This document shows, in pieces, positions 62,555 through 64,000 of a stretch of DNA of 64,000 bases (within the stretch, counting starts at the first letter, position 1; each line of letters opens with the position of its first letter). Below the pieces are notes generated by a model. It was given only the letters and a program-made list of their open reading frames with translations, was not told the origin of the DNA and did no database searches. Source of the stretch: Dechloromonas hankyongensis (GTDB taxonomy: Bacteria; Pseudomonadota; Gammaproteobacteria; Burkholderiales; Rhodocyclaceae); the NCBI RefSeq assembly GCF_022012295.1, contig NZ_JAKLTN010000002.1, positions 1,302,001 through 1,366,000 on the forward strand. The letters are read 5' to 3'. The translations under genes and the position numbers were made by a program.

Positions 62555-64000
62555 ATGAACGATATGTTTACGAGCCGTTCTTCCCTGCGGAAAACGCTAC
62601 TGTCAATTTCATTTGGCTTTTGTGCATCCGCATTTGCTGTAGATGTCGCCAATACCCCCCTCTTTTTGACCGTCGATGTCCCACCGAACCTGATTCTGAC
62701 ACTCGACGACTCAGGCAGTATGGCACGCGCATTCACACCGGACCTGTGCGGCAATCCGGATGACGTCTGCGACAACAATCCGGATACCCGTTTGAATGAT
62801 CGTTTTGTGAAATCAGCGCACTTCAATCCACTTTTCTACAATCCGAATATCAAATACGAAATTCCTAAGGATGCCAACGGCAATTTCGTTAATGCCGGAA
62901 CTCAAACAAGTTTTACCGCTGCTTATCTCAACGGATTCGATCCAGCCTTCGGAACAATTGATTTGAGCTCGGGCTATCGTCCCAGTGCAGGCCTTCATAT
63001 CAATACAGCCCATAAAAACCATCGGCTGATGAACCACTATCTTAGTGGCACAACAGGGGACGTCCGTTGTTCATCCGCGAACAAATGCCAGTACACCACC
63101 AACAAAGGGGGAAATTGGACCAACATGACTTCTGCCACGTCCTGCGCTGGCAGCAATGCAACATGTCAAGCCTATACCATGCCGGCGTATTACTATGTAT
63201 TCGACACCAGTGTTTCCGGGTGCTCGGCTACAAACGTCGCAAACAAGACGAATAACAACTGCTACAAGATGGTGGTAGTCGGCAGTACTTCAGGAACCGG
63301 AACCGTTGACCTTAATGGTGACGGCGCTCTCAGCAATGCCGACAAGGATGAACGGCAGAATTTTGCCATCTGGTATTCCTATTACCGGACGCGCAACCTT
63401 ATGACCATCAGCGCCGCTGCTCGTGCTTTTGCCAACGTTCCAGCAACTACGCGCGTGGGCTGGCAGGGCCTTAATAGTTGCCGAGGAGGCAACTCCAGTT
63501 TTGTCACTGCCGACTGCGAAGGCTGGGAGACGACAACCACCAATTTTTCCAATGCTATCAAGCCGTTCACCGGAACCCATCGCAGCAACTTCTACTCGTG
63601 GCTTTTCCGCCTCCCAATGAACCCCAGCACGCCACTGCGTACTGGCCTGAAGCGTGTCGGCGATTATCTGACGGTGAACAGCAATACGGTCGCAGCCCTA
63701 GCCAACACGCCATATGATCATTTCACGGAGACCTATACGGCGACCTATCTACCGATATCTTGCCGCAAGAATTTCCATATCGTCATGACCGATGGCATAT
63801 GGGGAGACGCGCTGACAACGAACAACGCCGATAACGCGTCTGCGACCCTGCCTGATGGAACCACGTACACTCCCATTGCCCCGTTCAGCGCCACCGAAGC
63901 AGACACTCTAGGGGATATCGCCTTCTATTTCTGGAAAACCGATCTTTCTTCAGGGACCAATGGCCTGAACAATTCCATCATCCCAACCTGGCATGACCGC
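62555..64000 (+). CDS. pilY1: Pilus tip adhesin/retraction factor PilY1 (N-terminal part, cut by window edge)
   Basis: 482 codons remain open to the right edge. A signal peptide (LLSISFGFCASAFA) is followed by LILTLDDSGSMARAF, a von Willebrand A-type metal site with D51-x-S53-x-S55. LNGDGALSNADKDE is an EF-hand-like calcium loop. The stretches AIWYSYYRTRNLMTISAAAR and RKNFHIVMTDGIWGD are typical of PilY1/PilC. The protein combines adhesion with control of pilus extension. The C-terminal beta-propeller (Neisseria_PilC domain) is outside the window. It starts 13 nt after pilX. Confidence 0.92.
   Translation, partial: MNDMFTSRSSLRKTLLSISFGFCASAFAVDVANTPLFLTVDVPPNLILTLDDSGSMARAFTPDLCGNPDDVCDNNPDTRLNDRFVKSAHFNPLFYNPNIKYEIPKDANGNFVNAGTQTSFTAAYLNGFDPAFGTIDLSSGYRPSAGLHINTAHKNHRLMNHYLSGTTGDVRCSSANKCQYTTNKGGNWTNMTSATSCAGSNATCQAYTMPAYYYVFDTSVSGCSATNVANKTNNNCYKMVVVGSTSGTGTVDLNGDGALSNADKDERQNFAIWYSYYRTRNLMTISAAARAFANVPATTRVGWQGLNSCRGGNSSFVTADCEGWETTTTNFSNAIKPFTGTHRSNFYSWLFRLPMNPSTPLRTGLKRVGDYLTVNSNTVAALANTPYDHFTETYTATYLPISCRKNFHIVMTDGIWGDALTTNNADNASATLPDGTTYTPIAPFSATEADTLGDIAFYFWKTDLSSGTNGLNNSIIPTWHDR

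Overview
The window looks like a chromosomal segment of a high-GC betaproteobacterium, most likely Rhodocyclales (Dechloromonas/Azoarcus/Azospira-like). Reasons: the trxA-rho-rpmE block, argD-argF-argG next to DUF3579 and rpsT, phasins and a BktB-like thiolase (polyhydroxyalkanoate metabolism), bacteriohemerythrin, lipid-anchored cytochrome c', many two-component and c-di-GMP proteins, and a type IV minor-pilin cluster. Assignment is by family recognition only. No tRNA, rRNA, CRISPR array or intact insertion sequence was seen.

Layout. 1-3.3 kb: dctA (cut by the left edge) divergent from a DctS/DctR-type two-component system. 3.4-10 kb: housekeeping trxA, rho, rpmE, an ArnT-like glycosyltransferase, orn, an M48 protease and rsgA. 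10-16 kb: an HD-GYP response regulator followed by a 1564-residue CBS/PAS/GAF hybrid histidine kinase with receiver and HPt domains. 16-24.1 kb: a minus-strand operon of transglutaminase-DUF2126, a fused circularly permuted ATP-grasp/alpha-E protein, a second transglutaminase and a HI0933-like flavoprotein. 24.4-30.7 kb: phasin, diguanylate cyclase, DUF302, bestrophin, cytochrome c', FAD dehydrogenase. 30.7-33.4 kb: a visibly AT-richer, gene-poor patch with one GT4 glycosyltransferase and degenerate repeats. 33.4-37 kb: small membrane protein, TauE/SafE, LysR, GST, AlkD-like protein.

37-44.3 kb: a minus-strand cluster of NMT1/TauA-type binding protein, permease, a LIV-type binding protein and ATPase, followed by DctB-like kinase, tautomerase and DctD-like sigma-54 activator with overlapping genes. 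Upstream lie a good -24/-12 element and a perfect palindrome about 115 bp further up, which ties the regulator to the transporter. 44.8-46.9 kb: second phasin, bacteriohemerythrin, VF530 protein. 47.1-49.5 kb: a second, unfused ATP-grasp + alpha-E pair. 49.7-54.1 kb: thiolase, CobD/AmpE-like protein, Nudix hydrolase, retropepsin-like protease, divergent glutamine amidotransferase. 54.2-58.9 kb: YajQ, PpnP, DUF2788, then argG-argF-argD; ArgG carries an unusual Lys/Ala/Pro-rich, histone-H1-like tail of about 76 residues. 59-64 kb: DUF3579, rpsT, and fimT-pilV-pilW-pilX-pilY1, with pilY1 running off the right edge.

Main leads: (i) two versions of the ATP-grasp/alpha-E/transglutaminase system, (ii) the sigma-54-controlled ABC cluster with two unrelated binding proteins and a tautomerase nested between kinase and regulator, (iii) the basic tail on ArgG, and (iv) a motif shared by the two phasin upstream regions.
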